This document shows, piece by piece, positions 29,562 through 37,873 of a stretch of DNA of 64,000 nt. The stretch's first letter is position 1; the number at the start of each line of letters is the position of its first letter. The translations under genes and the position numbers were made by a program. The stretch spans positions 186,001 through 250,000 of the forward strand of contig NZ_NPFA01000001.1 of the NCBI RefSeq assembly GCF_002265875.1. The letters are read 5' to 3'. Source of the stretch: Marinococcus halophilus. GTDB lineage: Bacteria > Bacillota > Bacilli > Bacillales > Marinococcaceae. The notes under the pieces are model-generated. The model worked only from the letters and a program-made list of their open reading frames with translations, had not been told where the DNA came from and searched no databases.

Positions 29562-31991
29562 TCAAGACGTCCGTTCTTCGTCTTTTTGTCCTTTATATAC
29601 ACGGATGGCTTCGGCCGGGAGCGGCGGGCTAAAATAGTATCCCTGGTACTCCTGGCAGGCTTTCTCTGAGAGCAGGCGCAGCTGCGAGCATTTTTCGATG
29701 CCTTCTGCGATCACGTTGAATCCGAGACGCTGCGCCATATGGATAATGCTTTCCACGATGGCTTCTTCGCGCTGGCCGTCCTCGATGCTGTCCATAAAGG
29801 TTTTATCAATCTTCAGGGTATTAATCGGAAAGTCCTTCAGGTAGCTGAGCGATGAGTAGCCAGTGCCAAAATCATCGAGAGAAATACGAATGCCTTTGGC
29901 ACGGATGCTTTTCATTAAAGGAACAGAATGCTCCAGATCCTGCACGATGCTTTCGGTCAGCTCAAGCTCCAGGTACTCTGGCGGCAGGCCGGTGGTTTCC
30001 AAAATCTCTGTTACCATTTTCAGAAAGTCGGGCTGCTGGAACTGCAGCGTAGAAATATTCACTGACATCCGGGTTACGGTGCTTCCCTCCTCTTTCCATG
30101 CCGCCATCTGCCGGCACGCTTCCTGGAGAATCCAGCGCCCAAGCGGCACGATCAGTCCAGTTTCCTCGGCAAGCGGGATGAATTCGGCCGGCGGTACCAT
30201 GCCGAGCTCCGGGTGCTCCCACCGCACCAGCGCTTCGTATCCCTTCACTTCCCCCGTCAGCACGTCCACCTGCGGCTGGTAATACAGCAGAAATTCTTCG
30301 CTGATCATGCCTTTGCGCAGACCGGATTCGAGCATCAGCTTTTTGGATACCTCGTCGTTCATATCCGAAGTGAAAAAGCGGTACTGGCCTGCTCCGTTGT
30401 TTTTCGATTTATACATGGCTGTATCAGCGTGCTTCAGCAGTTCCTCGGCTGTTTCCCCGTCATCTGGATACATACTTATGCCGATGGAGCCGGAAATAAA
30501 CAGCTCGTTTTCTTCGATCAAAAGCACCTGGTTCAGCGTCTGCAGGATGGCCTGGGCCGTGTTCCCGGCCTGATAGCCTGTTACATCCGGCATCACTACA
30601 ACAAACTCATCACCGCTCTGGCGGGCAAGAACATCAGTCTCCCGCAGCAGTTGAGCCATTCGTGCAGAGGCGGTAACCAGCAGTTCGTCGCCGATGCGGT
30701 GTCCGTAAACGTCGTTGACATTTTTAAATCGGTCCAGGTCTATAAACAGCACCGCAAGCTTCTTGTCCGGCTGCCGGTCAATGGTGGCAGCCAGCTGCTC
30801 GTTCAGCATGCGCCGGTTCGGCAGCCGGGTTAAATCATCCCGGTAGATCAGCTCCTGGATACGCTCATTCTGCCGGGCACGCTCCGAAATGTCCCGGATA
30901 ATGCCAATATATATATTTTCGCCGCCGCTCTCCTGCCGGGAAAAAGAGAGCTCAAGCGGAAACGTGTAGCCGTCCCGGTGAACCCCCTCCAGCTCCACGA
31001 GTGAGCCGCTTTGTACTTCTTCACCGTTTTTATGAAAGTATTCCACTCGTTTACGGTAAGCGTCCGGTACAATAATCGAAAGCGATTGACCGACGATATC
31101 TGCTGCCCGGTGCCCGAAAATCCGCTCGGCGGCCTGGTTCCAGGAAATAATAAACATATCCATATTCGACGTGATAATCGCGTCGTTCGCCGAATGAATA
31201 ATAGTCTGATACAGGCTGTCAATGTAATGCAGCTGTTCTTTTTTAAATTCCATCTGCCGGTCAAAAACCGCAACGATTGTCGTAATGATCAAAATGCCCA
31301 TAATTCCGATGCCGATGAAAATGGACAGCAGATCGGCATTTACCGCCTCCGGGCCGGCCACAGCCATGCCGGCGCTGCTGTGTTCAAAGGAAGCAGCAGC
31401 CATGCCGGTGTAATGCATGCCCGCAATAGCCGCTCCCATCAGCAGTGAGCTGCCAATAAAACCGGCCTCCTGGCGCAGGCGGTTCCGGACCCGGGGGATG
31501 AGCGAAAGCAGACGCAGAGCTGTAAACGAAGCAAAAAATGCAATCACTACAGACAGCGCCACTAAAAATGAATTGTACGTCATCCCGGCTTCCATCTGCA
31601 TGGCCGCCATGCCAACATAGTGCATCGATACAATCCCGCTTCCAATTAAAATGGCTCCCAGAAGATGAACGAGCAGACGGGGCTGAAAAAATCGAAGAAT
31701 CAGAAAAGCGAGCCAGCTTGCTGCTACCGCAAATACAATACTCAGCGCGAGCAAAAGCGGGTCGTATGTTACAGGCATGCCCATGTCGATGGCAAGCATG
31801 GCGATAAAATGCATCGACCAGATGCCCCCGCCCAGACAGACGCCCCCGCTCATGGCCCAGAGGGCTTTATGCTTCGTCCCCGACGTTTTCAGCCTCCCTG
31901 CCGCATGAAAAGCAGTATAAGAGGCCAGTGCGGCAATTATTAAAGACAATACAACCAGTCCGGGGCTGTACGATTCATAAGTAATATCCAT
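29562..31991 (-). CDS. MHYT-PAS-GGDEF-EAL cyclic-di-GMP signalling protein
   Basis: 809 residues from ATG 31991 (GAGGTG upstream; a GTG three codons earlier is less well spaced). Residues 1-230 hold seven membrane helices with three MHYT-type motifs (MHFIAMLAIDMGM, MHYVGMAAMQM, MHYTGMAAAS), proposed to bind copper and sense O2, CO or NO. A PAS domain spans about 255-370. The GGDEF domain (about 380-540) has a degenerate ARQSGDEF but keeps the RxxD inhibitory site (RETD). The EAL domain (about 550-800) has YEALVRWEHP and looks complete (ELTES, DDFGTGYSS, KIDKTF). It could make, degrade or switch c-di-GMP. It lies opposite another GGDEF gene. Confidence 0.93.
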   Translation of the reverse strand: MDITYESYSPGLVVLSLIIAALASYTAFHAAGRLKTSGTKHKALWAMSGGVCLGGGIWSMHFIAMLAIDMGMPVTYDPLLLALSIVFAVAASWLAFLILRFFQPRLLVHLLGAILIGSGIVSMHYVGMAAMQMEAGMTYNSFLVALSVVIAFFASFTALRLLSLIPRVRNRLRQEAGFIGSSLLMGAAIAGMHYTGMAAASFEHSSAGMAVAGPEAVNADLLSIFIGIGIMGILIITTIVAVFDRQMEFKKEQLHYIDSLYQTIIHSANDAIITSNMDMFIISWNQAAERIFGHRAADIVGQSLSIIVPDAYRKRVEYFHKNGEEVQSGSLVELEGVHRDGYTFPLELSFSRQESGGENIYIGIIRDISERARQNERIQELIYRDDLTRLPNRRMLNEQLAATIDRQPDKKLAVLFIDLDRFKNVNDVYGHRIGDELLVTASARMAQLLRETDVLARQSGDEFVVVMPDVTGYQAGNTAQAILQTLNQVLLIEENELFISGSIGISMYPDDGETAEELLKHADTAMYKSKNNGAGQYRFFTSDMNDEVSKKLMLESGLRKGMISEEFLLYYQPQVDVLTGEVKGYEALVRWEHPELGMVPPAEFIPLAEETGLIVPLGRWILQEACRQMAAWKEEGSTVTRMSVNISTLQFQQPDFLKMVTEILETTGLPPEYLELELTESIVQDLEHSVPLMKSIRAKGIRISLDDFGTGYSSLSYLKDFPINTLKIDKTFMDSIEDGQREEAIVESIIHMAQRLGFNVIAEGIEKCSQLRLLSEKACQEYQGYYFSPPLPAEAIRVYKGQKDEERTS

Positions 31992-32319
31992 CACGTTCAC
32001 CTCTGGTGATCCACCACATATTTTAGGTATTTAGACTTGATTAACCTATACTATTTATCGGTTGGAAAGTCAACGCATTTAAATAACCCCTGCTTTTTTT
32101 ATTTTCGGTTCTGGATTTATCAGGACGCGTTAGTACTAAATAATCAGCTGGCAGGCTTTTGATAAAATGTCCTTTTTACTCATTTATGCTATTTCTTTTG
32201 ATAAAAGCGGTTTTGTGCAATAAAGATGATATGATTGAGAAGAAAGCCTGTACAGGCACGCAGGCGGAAAGATGCATTCCTTTCTGCGGGCAGGAAAACA
32301 TGAAGTCGTGGAGGATTTT
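31992..32319. other. Divergent control region of two cyclic-di-GMP genes (328 bases)
   Basis: AT-rich and gene-free. It holds the minus-strand promoter at 32045-32073. No clear plus-strand promoter or hairpin was found. Confidence 0.6.
32045..32073 (-). promoter_or_regulatory. Promoter of the MHYT-GGDEF-EAL gene
   Basis: On the minus strand TTGACT (32068-32073) and TATAGG (32045-32050) are 17 bases apart, 54 bases upstream of the start. Confidence 0.55.
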
Positions 32320-33405
32320 ATGCTATCGGGATTTTTTATAAACATTACTATTCTCATATCCTTTATCTATTTGTTTCACCGTTTATTGTATAAGACGCCT
32401 TTAAGCACGTCTTCCCCGGTAAAACAAAAATTGGCCGCCGGCATTGCCAGCGGCTTTCTTGGCCTTGTCCTGCTCGTATATACAATTCCACTGAACGAAA
32501 CGACCATCATTGATCTACGCCTTGTACCGGTCACATTGATGGCGGTTTTTGGCGGATGGATGCCGACTCTGATTACCGGAGGTATTCTTGCGTTCGGCCG
32601 GCTGCTGATGGATTTCAGCATGTCTTCCGTGCCCGCGATCCTGCTGCTCGGCCTGAGCGTTGGTTCAGGGGCTCTCATTCACGCCCTTGTTCAAAACGTC
32701 TGGCAGCGGGCGGGCTGGATGGTGCTTGTGACCAATGTGTACATGACCCTGCTGCTTTCCCAGCTGCTGCCTTTCGACAAATGGGCAGCTGCGGCTCTTT
32801 TTTATTCTTTCGCCTCTCTTTTGGGCACGGCCATTGCGGTTTATATGTTTGTCCATCTCACGCAGGTGAACCAGATGTTTAACCGCTACCAGTACCAGGC
32901 CTACCGGGATAATTTAACCACGCTCTACAACCAGCGCGCCTTTCAGGAGCTGCTCGGGCAGGCCGCCGAGGAATATCCGGCAAGCAACCGCCCCCTGTCG
33001 CTGTTGGTTCTTGATATCGATTACTTTAAACAAATCAATGATACATACGGGCATCTTGAGGGCGATATGGTTTTAAAGCAGCTCAGCCATGTAATTGTTG
33101 CTTCTATCCGGCCGGATGATGTGGCTTTTCGCATCGGTGGAGAGGAATTCGGCATGATTTTGTATGACTGCGACGAAACCCACGCGTTAACCATTGCCGA
33201 GCGTATCCGCACTGATGTCGCCCGCACTCCGTTTATCCTTTCCGGGCAACCCGCTCCCCAATTCATTACCGTGTCCATTGGGGTTGGATCCTACCCGGCG
33301 CCCGAAAAAAACGTCCATGCTTTGTATGAGCTGGCAGACCAAGCACTGTATCAGGCCAAACGGCAGGGACGCAACTGCGTCTGTTCACCAGAATCAGTAA
33401 GTTAG
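32320..33405 (+). CDS. Membrane-bound diguanylate cyclase (5TMR-LYT plus GGDEF)
   Basis: 361 residues from ATG 32320, after GGAGGATTTT; the frame extends to 32272 without a ribosome site. Residues 1-180 form five to six membrane helices of the 5TM-LYT sensor type. The GGDEF domain spans about 200-355. The active-site loop is GGEEF at 273-277, and an RxxD inhibitory site (Arg264 to Asp267) has the same spacing as in PleD. The protein should therefore make cyclic-di-GMP from two GTP with product feedback. The ligand of the membrane sensor is unknown. It is divergent from the MHYT-GGDEF-EAL gene. Confidence 0.9.
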   Translation: MLSGFFINITILISFIYLFHRLLYKTPLSTSSPVKQKLAAGIASGFLGLVLLVYTIPLNETTIIDLRLVPVTLMAVFGGWMPTLITGGILAFGRLLMDFSMSSVPAILLLGLSVGSGALIHALVQNVWQRAGWMVLVTNVYMTLLLSQLLPFDKWAAAALFYSFASLLGTAIAVYMFVHLTQVNQMFNRYQYQAYRDNLTTLYNQRAFQELLGQAAEEYPASNRPLSLLVLDIDYFKQINDTYGHLEGDMVLKQLSHVIVASIRPDDVAFRIGGEEFGMILYDCDETHALTIAERIRTDVARTPFILSGQPAPQFITVSIGVGSYPAPEKNVHALYELADQALYQAKRQGRNCVCSPESVS

Positions 33406-33415
33406 TTAAGCCAAA

Positions 33416-33442
33416 AGAGCTGCTCGTTCAATAGACAGCTCT
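33416..33442 (+). terminator. Probable hairpin terminator after the diguanylate cyclase gene
   Basis: AGAGCTG and CAGCTCT can pair around a 13-base loop, but the T-run is poor. Confidence 0.4.
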
Positions 33443-33465
33443 TCATTTATACTATTAGTCTTTCA

Positions 33466-35826
33466 TTACGCGCCCGGCGTATCCTCGAGGTCATCTACCC
33501 GTTTCTCCAGATACTCGGTATCCTTGCGGGCGTTGAATTTTTCGGCTTTTTCCACTTTTACGCTGATATTGTAATCCGGGATCTTTGCAAACTGCTCGTA
33601 GCGTCCTTTTGGCAGCAGGAAGTTACCTTCTGGAAAATGGACGCCCAGGTTGCCCGGAGCCATATCAGCCATGCGTACCCGGCCCTGGAACACACCGTAC
33701 CGGTTGTACAGCACCACCGCTTCGCCGTCCGTGAGCCGGTTGGCTCTGGCATCCGCTTCATTCATCAGCACATCGTACCGCTCTGCGCCGTTGATCGGAT
33801 CGGTCGTTTTGTACACCATTGAATTAAACTGCTTGCCCCGCCGGGTCGTGAGGTAAAAGTCTCCCGGCTGCCGGTTTAAATCCGGGATTTCGACCGGGAT
33901 CAGATTGCCGCGGCCGTCCGGTGTCGGGCAGACGCCGCCTTCGCACAGCCACGCACCACCCCACTGGAACACGTCACCCTGCTTTTTCAAATGCTGGACA
34001 CCGTCGTAGTTCGGGTTTGCCTTCGCCATTTCCTCGCGCACCTCGTAGCCGTCCTTGAAATCAACCAGGTGGGCGGTTTCCGGCTTCACGCGTTTGGCGA
34101 GGTCAATGTAGATCTTCCATTCCGCGCGTGCTTCTTCGATTTTATTTTTGTTGCCTTCAATTTCCGGGGAAAAGTAAACCATCCGCTCGGTCGACGTTGA
34201 TGTTCCGCCGTCCTCCTGCTCGTAGCGGGTTTTAGCCGGCAATACAATCACCGCTTCTTTCGCGTCCACAAGCGTCGACGTATTCAGGATAATGTCCTGA
34301 TGAACGCGGACGTCAAGCTCCGAGAGCGCCTGTTCTACAAAGGCCGGATCCGGCATCGTCTCAAGGAAATTCCCGCCGGACAGGTAGTACATTTTGATTT
34401 TACGTTCGTGATCTTGTGGGAGCATAATGTTTTCAAGCGTCACGCCGACCACATCGCCCTGCCATTTCGGCACCTCAAAACCCCATAGCTTCTCAATCCG
34501 TTCGATGTTACCGCCCTTAAAGTCACCGCCCGGAAGCACAAACGGGTCGGCACCCATTTCCCCGCTTCCCTGCACGCTCGAGTGGCCGCGAAACGGCATC
34601 AGGCCGCTGTACTGGCGTCCGAGAAAACCTCGCAAAAGCGCGAGATTAGCCACCTGCGAAATGTTGTCGGTCGCAAAGGAATGCATCGTCAGCCCGAGGG
34701 CCCAGGCGAACACCGCATTTTTGCTGCGGGCGAGCAGATCGGACAGCTCAATAATCCGCTCCTGCGTTACCCCGGAGGACGCCGTAATTTCCTCCCAGGA
34801 CTGAGCAGCAACCTGCTGCTTCAGCTCCTCATAGCCATTCACGTGCTCCTCGACGAAGGAATGATTGATCGCGGAACCCGGTGCCTCTTCCTCCATATCG
34901 AACCAGTGCTTCATGATGCCGTGCATAAACGCAATGTCGCCGCCGATATTAATCTGGTAAAAATCATCCGCCACCTTGGTTCCGAAAAGTGCCGACTCCG
35001 GATTCGACGGAATCCAGTACTCATCCATCGACGGCTCGCGGTACGGATTGATGACGATTATTTTTGTCCCCTTTTTCTTCGCTTCCAGCATGTACTTAGT
35101 GGAGACCGGGGAGCTGTTGGACGCCACGCTCCCCCAGAACATCAGCACGTCGGTGCCGATCCAGTCCTGATAGTTGGCTGTCGATGCTCCGACGCCGACG
35201 GAGCGCTTGAGCGCCGTCTTGCTCGGCGAGTGGCAGATTCTCGACGCGTTGTCGATATGATTCGCTCCGAGAAACCGTGAAACCTTGGCAGCCACGTAAT
35301 AGGATTCGTTCGTAATACCGCGAGATGTCAGGTAAAACGCATACTGCTTCGGATCCAGTGCTTTCATTTTATCCGCAATCGTGTCCATGGCCTCATCCCA
35401 GCTGAGCCGGGAAAATTTGCGCTCCCCCTTGCGGCGGATCATTGGATAAGGCACGCGGCCAAGCTCGCGCAGCTCAGTGCTCGAGTATTCACGCAGCTCA
35501 TCAATATCCTTATTTAAAATCTCGTCCTCCACTGCGGGCATCGTATTCAGCCGCAGGACGTTCAGCCGTGTCGTACAGATGTGCGGCCCGCTGAGCGTCT
35601 GGTCATACAGCCCGGAGACCCCGAGCGCGCAGCCGTCACAGACGCCCTTTGTAATAATATTTTTGGCGTAGCCGAGGTTGTCCTTATTATTCCAGGCAAT
35701 CTTCATCGTATCCCGGATATGCTTTGGCTTTACTTTGCCGAGCCCGAACGGAATCGGGCTTACCCAGTGCTCCGGTGCCGGCATTTTTGCTTTTTTCATT
35801 GGTCCCTGATGCTTTGTCTCTCCCAT
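33466..35826 (-). CDS. fdhF: FdhF/YdeP-family molybdopterin oxidoreductase
   Basis: 786 residues from ATG 35826, after AGAGGAG; the longer frame to 35865 runs into the leader's U-run. The N-terminus has GVCDGCALG (Cys63, Cys66) and a further Cys at 84, the reduced iron-sulphur motif of this family. Molybdopterin-binding motifs follow (FWGSVASNSSPVSTKYMLEA, INPYREPSMDEYWIP) and a C-terminal molydopterin dinucleotide-binding domain covers about 650-760. There is no Tat signal, so it is cytoplasmic. YdeP/FdhF-like proteins are annotated as formate dehydrogenase alpha subunits, but activity is often untested. It is last in a run with a DUF2294 gene and an OFA transporter. A terminator-bearing leader (35855-35940) precedes it. 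Confidence 0.87.
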   Translation of the reverse strand: MGETKHQGPMKKAKMPAPEHWVSPIPFGLGKVKPKHIRDTMKIAWNNKDNLGYAKNIITKGVCDGCALGVSGLYDQTLSGPHICTTRLNVLRLNTMPAVEDEILNKDIDELREYSSTELRELGRVPYPMIRRKGERKFSRLSWDEAMDTIADKMKALDPKQYAFYLTSRGITNESYYVAAKVSRFLGANHIDNASRICHSPSKTALKRSVGVGASTANYQDWIGTDVLMFWGSVASNSSPVSTKYMLEAKKKGTKIIVINPYREPSMDEYWIPSNPESALFGTKVADDFYQINIGGDIAFMHGIMKHWFDMEEEAPGSAINHSFVEEHVNGYEELKQQVAAQSWEEITASSGVTQERIIELSDLLARSKNAVFAWALGLTMHSFATDNISQVANLALLRGFLGRQYSGLMPFRGHSSVQGSGEMGADPFVLPGGDFKGGNIERIEKLWGFEVPKWQGDVVGVTLENIMLPQDHERKIKMYYLSGGNFLETMPDPAFVEQALSELDVRVHQDIILNTSTLVDAKEAVIVLPAKTRYEQEDGGTSTSTERMVYFSPEIEGNKNKIEEARAEWKIYIDLAKRVKPETAHLVDFKDGYEVREEMAKANPNYDGVQHLKKQGDVFQWGGAWLCEGGVCPTPDGRGNLIPVEIPDLNRQPGDFYLTTRRGKQFNSMVYKTTDPINGAERYDVLMNEADARANRLTDGEAVVLYNRYGVFQGRVRMADMAPGNLGVHFPEGNFLLPKGRYEQFAKIPDYNISVKVEKAEKFNARKDTEYLEKRVDDLEDTPGA

Positions 35827-35854
35827 AACTGACCACTCCTCTATATGTAATAAT

Positions 35855-35940
35855 AAAAAAACCACTTCACGCCCCGGAGCCTGAATCGCCCGGAGCGCAA
35901 AGCGGTTGAGTCTTTTGCAGGGTCGCTGCGAAGTGCCTAA
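35855..35940 (-). ncRNA. Structured leader with terminator upstream of fdhF (copy A)
   Basis: On the minus strand a GCAG-CGACC-CTGC hairpin (35917-35929) is followed by a long 19-20-bp hairpin (arms 35889-35907 and 35860-35879) and a run of seven Us, ending about 29 bases before the start codon. The segment CACTTCGC (35928-35935) can instead pair with the GAAGTG in the terminator's 3' arm, giving a possible antiterminator. Layout and core words match copy B at 37645-37735. The class was not recognised. A plain intercistronic terminator after the DUF2294 gene is the simpler alternative. Confidence 0.55.
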
Positions 35941-35952
35941 CCGGCTGTATGT

Positions 35953-36309
35953 TTAAGTAAATTTCTCCTGAATGTTGTCACTGAATACAAAGATCGACAT
36001 GCCAAAGTCCTTTTCGATATCAATATCCACATACAAATCGACGAACGTGCTGCCGAGGAATTCCTCCATCTCCACCGGATGGTTCTTTTTGTACATGTCC
36101 TTGACCATCTCGGTCCGGGCCGCCCGCAGCATCTGTTCCCCGTTGTCCGCGGCGGCAATAAACTTTTCCACCGGCGACAGATTGCCCTCCATCTCACAGA
36201 TGGCCCAGTGCTTGCAGAAGGTCGTGCTGATTTTGCCCGGGCCCTTGCCCATATGCCGTTTGCGAAATGCTTTGACCAGGTTGCTGAACTCAGCTTCGTA
36301 TTTGCTCAT
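35953..36309 (-). CDS. DUF2294-family protein
   Basis: 118 residues from ATG 36309, 8 bases after AAAGG; a GTG three codons earlier is too close. The pattern matches DUF2294: FRKRHMGKGPGKISTTFCKH, WAICEMEGNLSPVEKFIA, and MVKDMYKKNH. Single-domain soluble protein. DUF2294 proteins are found near formate dehydrogenase and Na+-translocating genes in Bacillales; no activity is known. It sits between the OFA transporter (57-base gap) and fdhF, so a helper role in formate or molybdenum metabolism is an inference. Confidence 0.83.
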   Translation of the reverse strand: MSKYEAEFSNLVKAFRKRHMGKGPGKISTTFCKHWAICEMEGNLSPVEKFIAAADNGEQMLRAARTEMVKDMYKKNHPVEMEEFLGSTFVDLYVDIDIEKDFGMSIFVFSDNIQEKFT

Positions 36310-36366
36310 TTTTTTCACCTTTACTATATTAAGCTCTCTAAATTTTATGCCCGGCGGCCGGAAAAA

Positions 36367-37620
36367 TCAACTCGAAAGTCTCTCTTTTTTGGCCGGCTCA
36401 GCGTTTGCCTGCTTCAGCTGGCGGATGTCGACCCGGATCAGCAGGGATACGAGAAGTGCGACGATAAACATGCTGCCAAAAATCGAAAGCGTGAGCGCGT
36501 AGCTCTCGGTGACGCTGCGGATCCAGGAGGCCAGCAGCGGTCCGGCAAGCCCGGCAGCCGCCCAGGCAGTCAGCACGTAGCCGTGAATGGCGCCCAGCTG
36601 CTTGGTGCCAAAGATATCGCCGATATAGGCCGGGATGGAAGCAAAGCCTCCGCCGTAGCACGTCATGATCAAAAACAGTGCCAGCTGGAACAAGAGTGCC
36701 ACGGTCAGGTTCGGCAGCGCAAAGAAAGTGACAATCTGGATCAGGAAAAATGCCGTGTAAACATTCGGGCGACCGAGATAGTCGGAAATGCTCGCCCAGG
36801 CAATCCGGCCCGCGCCGTTGAAAAAGCCCATCAGACCAACTGTCGTTGCCGCGGCGGCCGCCGACAGCCCGGCAATTTCCTGAGCCATCGGGGAAGCGAC
36901 CGATAAAATCGCAATTCCGCACGTCACGTTAATGAACAGCATCACCCACAGGTACCAGAAGCGGCGCGTCTTGACTGCTTCATTCGCCGTCAGCTGCGCC
37001 ATGTCCGGTTTCTGTTTTCCAGCAGCTGCGTATTCCTTCATGTAGCCCTCCGGCGGACGCTCGAGATACAGCGCCGAGCTCATCATCACCGTGAAATACA
37101 CGGCCCCCAAAATGAAAAACGTCCATGGAATACCGACGCCTTCAATGAGAGACGCCATCACCGGGCTTGCGATCATGGCCGCAAAGCCAAATCCCATAAT
37201 GGCAAGGCCGGTCGCGAGCCCCCGGCGGTCCGGGAACCATTTCACAAGCGTCGACACCGGGGTAATGTAGCCGATGCCAAGGCCAATCCCGCCAAGTATT
37301 CCGTACGTTATGTACAACAGCCACAGGGACTCCAGCATCGTCGCCGCCCCGGATCCGATCATGCCGAAGCCGAAAAAGCTCGCGGCCACCATTCCCGACA
37401 CCCGCGGCCCGTGCTTTTCAACGAAATGGCCCATAAAGGCGGCCGAAAGCCCCAGAAACAGAATCGCAATACTAAACGTCAGCGACACCGCGCTTAAATT
37501 CCAGCCATACGTGTTAATGAGCGGATTGGTGAAGACACTCCAGGCGTAGACCGAGCCGATGGAAATATGAATCCCGACAGCCGCGAGCGCAATCAGCCAG
37601 CGGTTTTTTGTTTTACTCAT
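36367..37620 (-). CDS. MFS transporter, OFA (oxalate/formate antiporter) family
   Basis: 417 residues from ATG 37620, 8 bases after GGGGAG. Twelve membrane helices; the N-terminal GIHISIGSVYAWSVFTNPL and the segment YGILGGIGLGIGYITPVSTL are OFA-family signatures, with KWFPDRRGLATGLAIMGFG in the TM4-5 loop. Members carry oxalate/formate, lactate or other carboxylates. It begins a three-gene set with DUF2294 and FdhF, so formate or a related acid is the likely substrate. Its 5' untranslated region contains a structured leader with terminator (37645-37735). Confidence 0.88.
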   Translation of the reverse strand: MSKTKNRWLIALAAVGIHISIGSVYAWSVFTNPLINTYGWNLSAVSLTFSIAILFLGLSAAFMGHFVEKHGPRVSGMVAASFFGFGMIGSGAATMLESLWLLYITYGILGGIGLGIGYITPVSTLVKWFPDRRGLATGLAIMGFGFAAMIASPVMASLIEGVGIPWTFFILGAVYFTVMMSSALYLERPPEGYMKEYAAAGKQKPDMAQLTANEAVKTRRFWYLWVMLFINVTCGIAILSVASPMAQEIAGLSAAAAATTVGLMGFFNGAGRIAWASISDYLGRPNVYTAFFLIQIVTFFALPNLTVALLFQLALFLIMTCYGGGFASIPAYIGDIFGTKQLGAIHGYVLTAWAAAGLAGPLLASWIRSVTESYALTLSIFGSMFIVALLVSLLIRVDIRQLKQANAEPAKKERLSS

Positions 37621-37644
37621 CTTTCTCACTCCCCAATATGTAAT

Positions 37645-37735
37645 AAAAAAAAGCGCCGCCTGTGCCGCCGGGAGAAAAATCCCCAGACGAAAACAGAACG
37701 ACGCTTAGCTTCAGGCAGGACCTCTGCCGAAATAC
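37645..37735 (-). ncRNA. Structured leader with terminator upstream of the OFA transporter (copy B)
   Basis: On the minus strand a GGCAG-AGGTC-CTGCC hairpin (37714-37728) is followed by a hairpin with arms AAGCGTCGTTCTGT and ACAGGCGGCGCTT (37693-37706 and 37651-37663) enclosing a smaller CTGGGGA/TCTCCCGG stem. A run of eight Us follows, 24 bases before the start codon. With no gene directly upstream, this terminator is a 5'-leader attenuator rather than the end of another gene. It shares the core GCAG[AC]G[AG][CT]CCTGC, the downstream spacing and the TTTTTTTATTA-CATAT tail with copy A. Confidence 0.6.
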
Positions 37736-37873
37736 CAATGTAATCGTTTCCAAGATTATACTCATTTAAAACCGCCAACAGGACCGCTGCCGCGATGTTT
37801 AAATGTTACAGCTTTATGAACATCTTTATCATAGCTGTTTTTGGGCTGAATTTCAATTGTTTTTTCTGATCGT

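Noticed and set aside
37714-37728. On the plus strand GGCAGGACCTCTGCC looks a little like the cobalamin-riboswitch B12 box
   Set aside because: No plus-strand gene follows and other conserved B12 elements are absent. The same bases form the core hairpin of the minus-strand leader.
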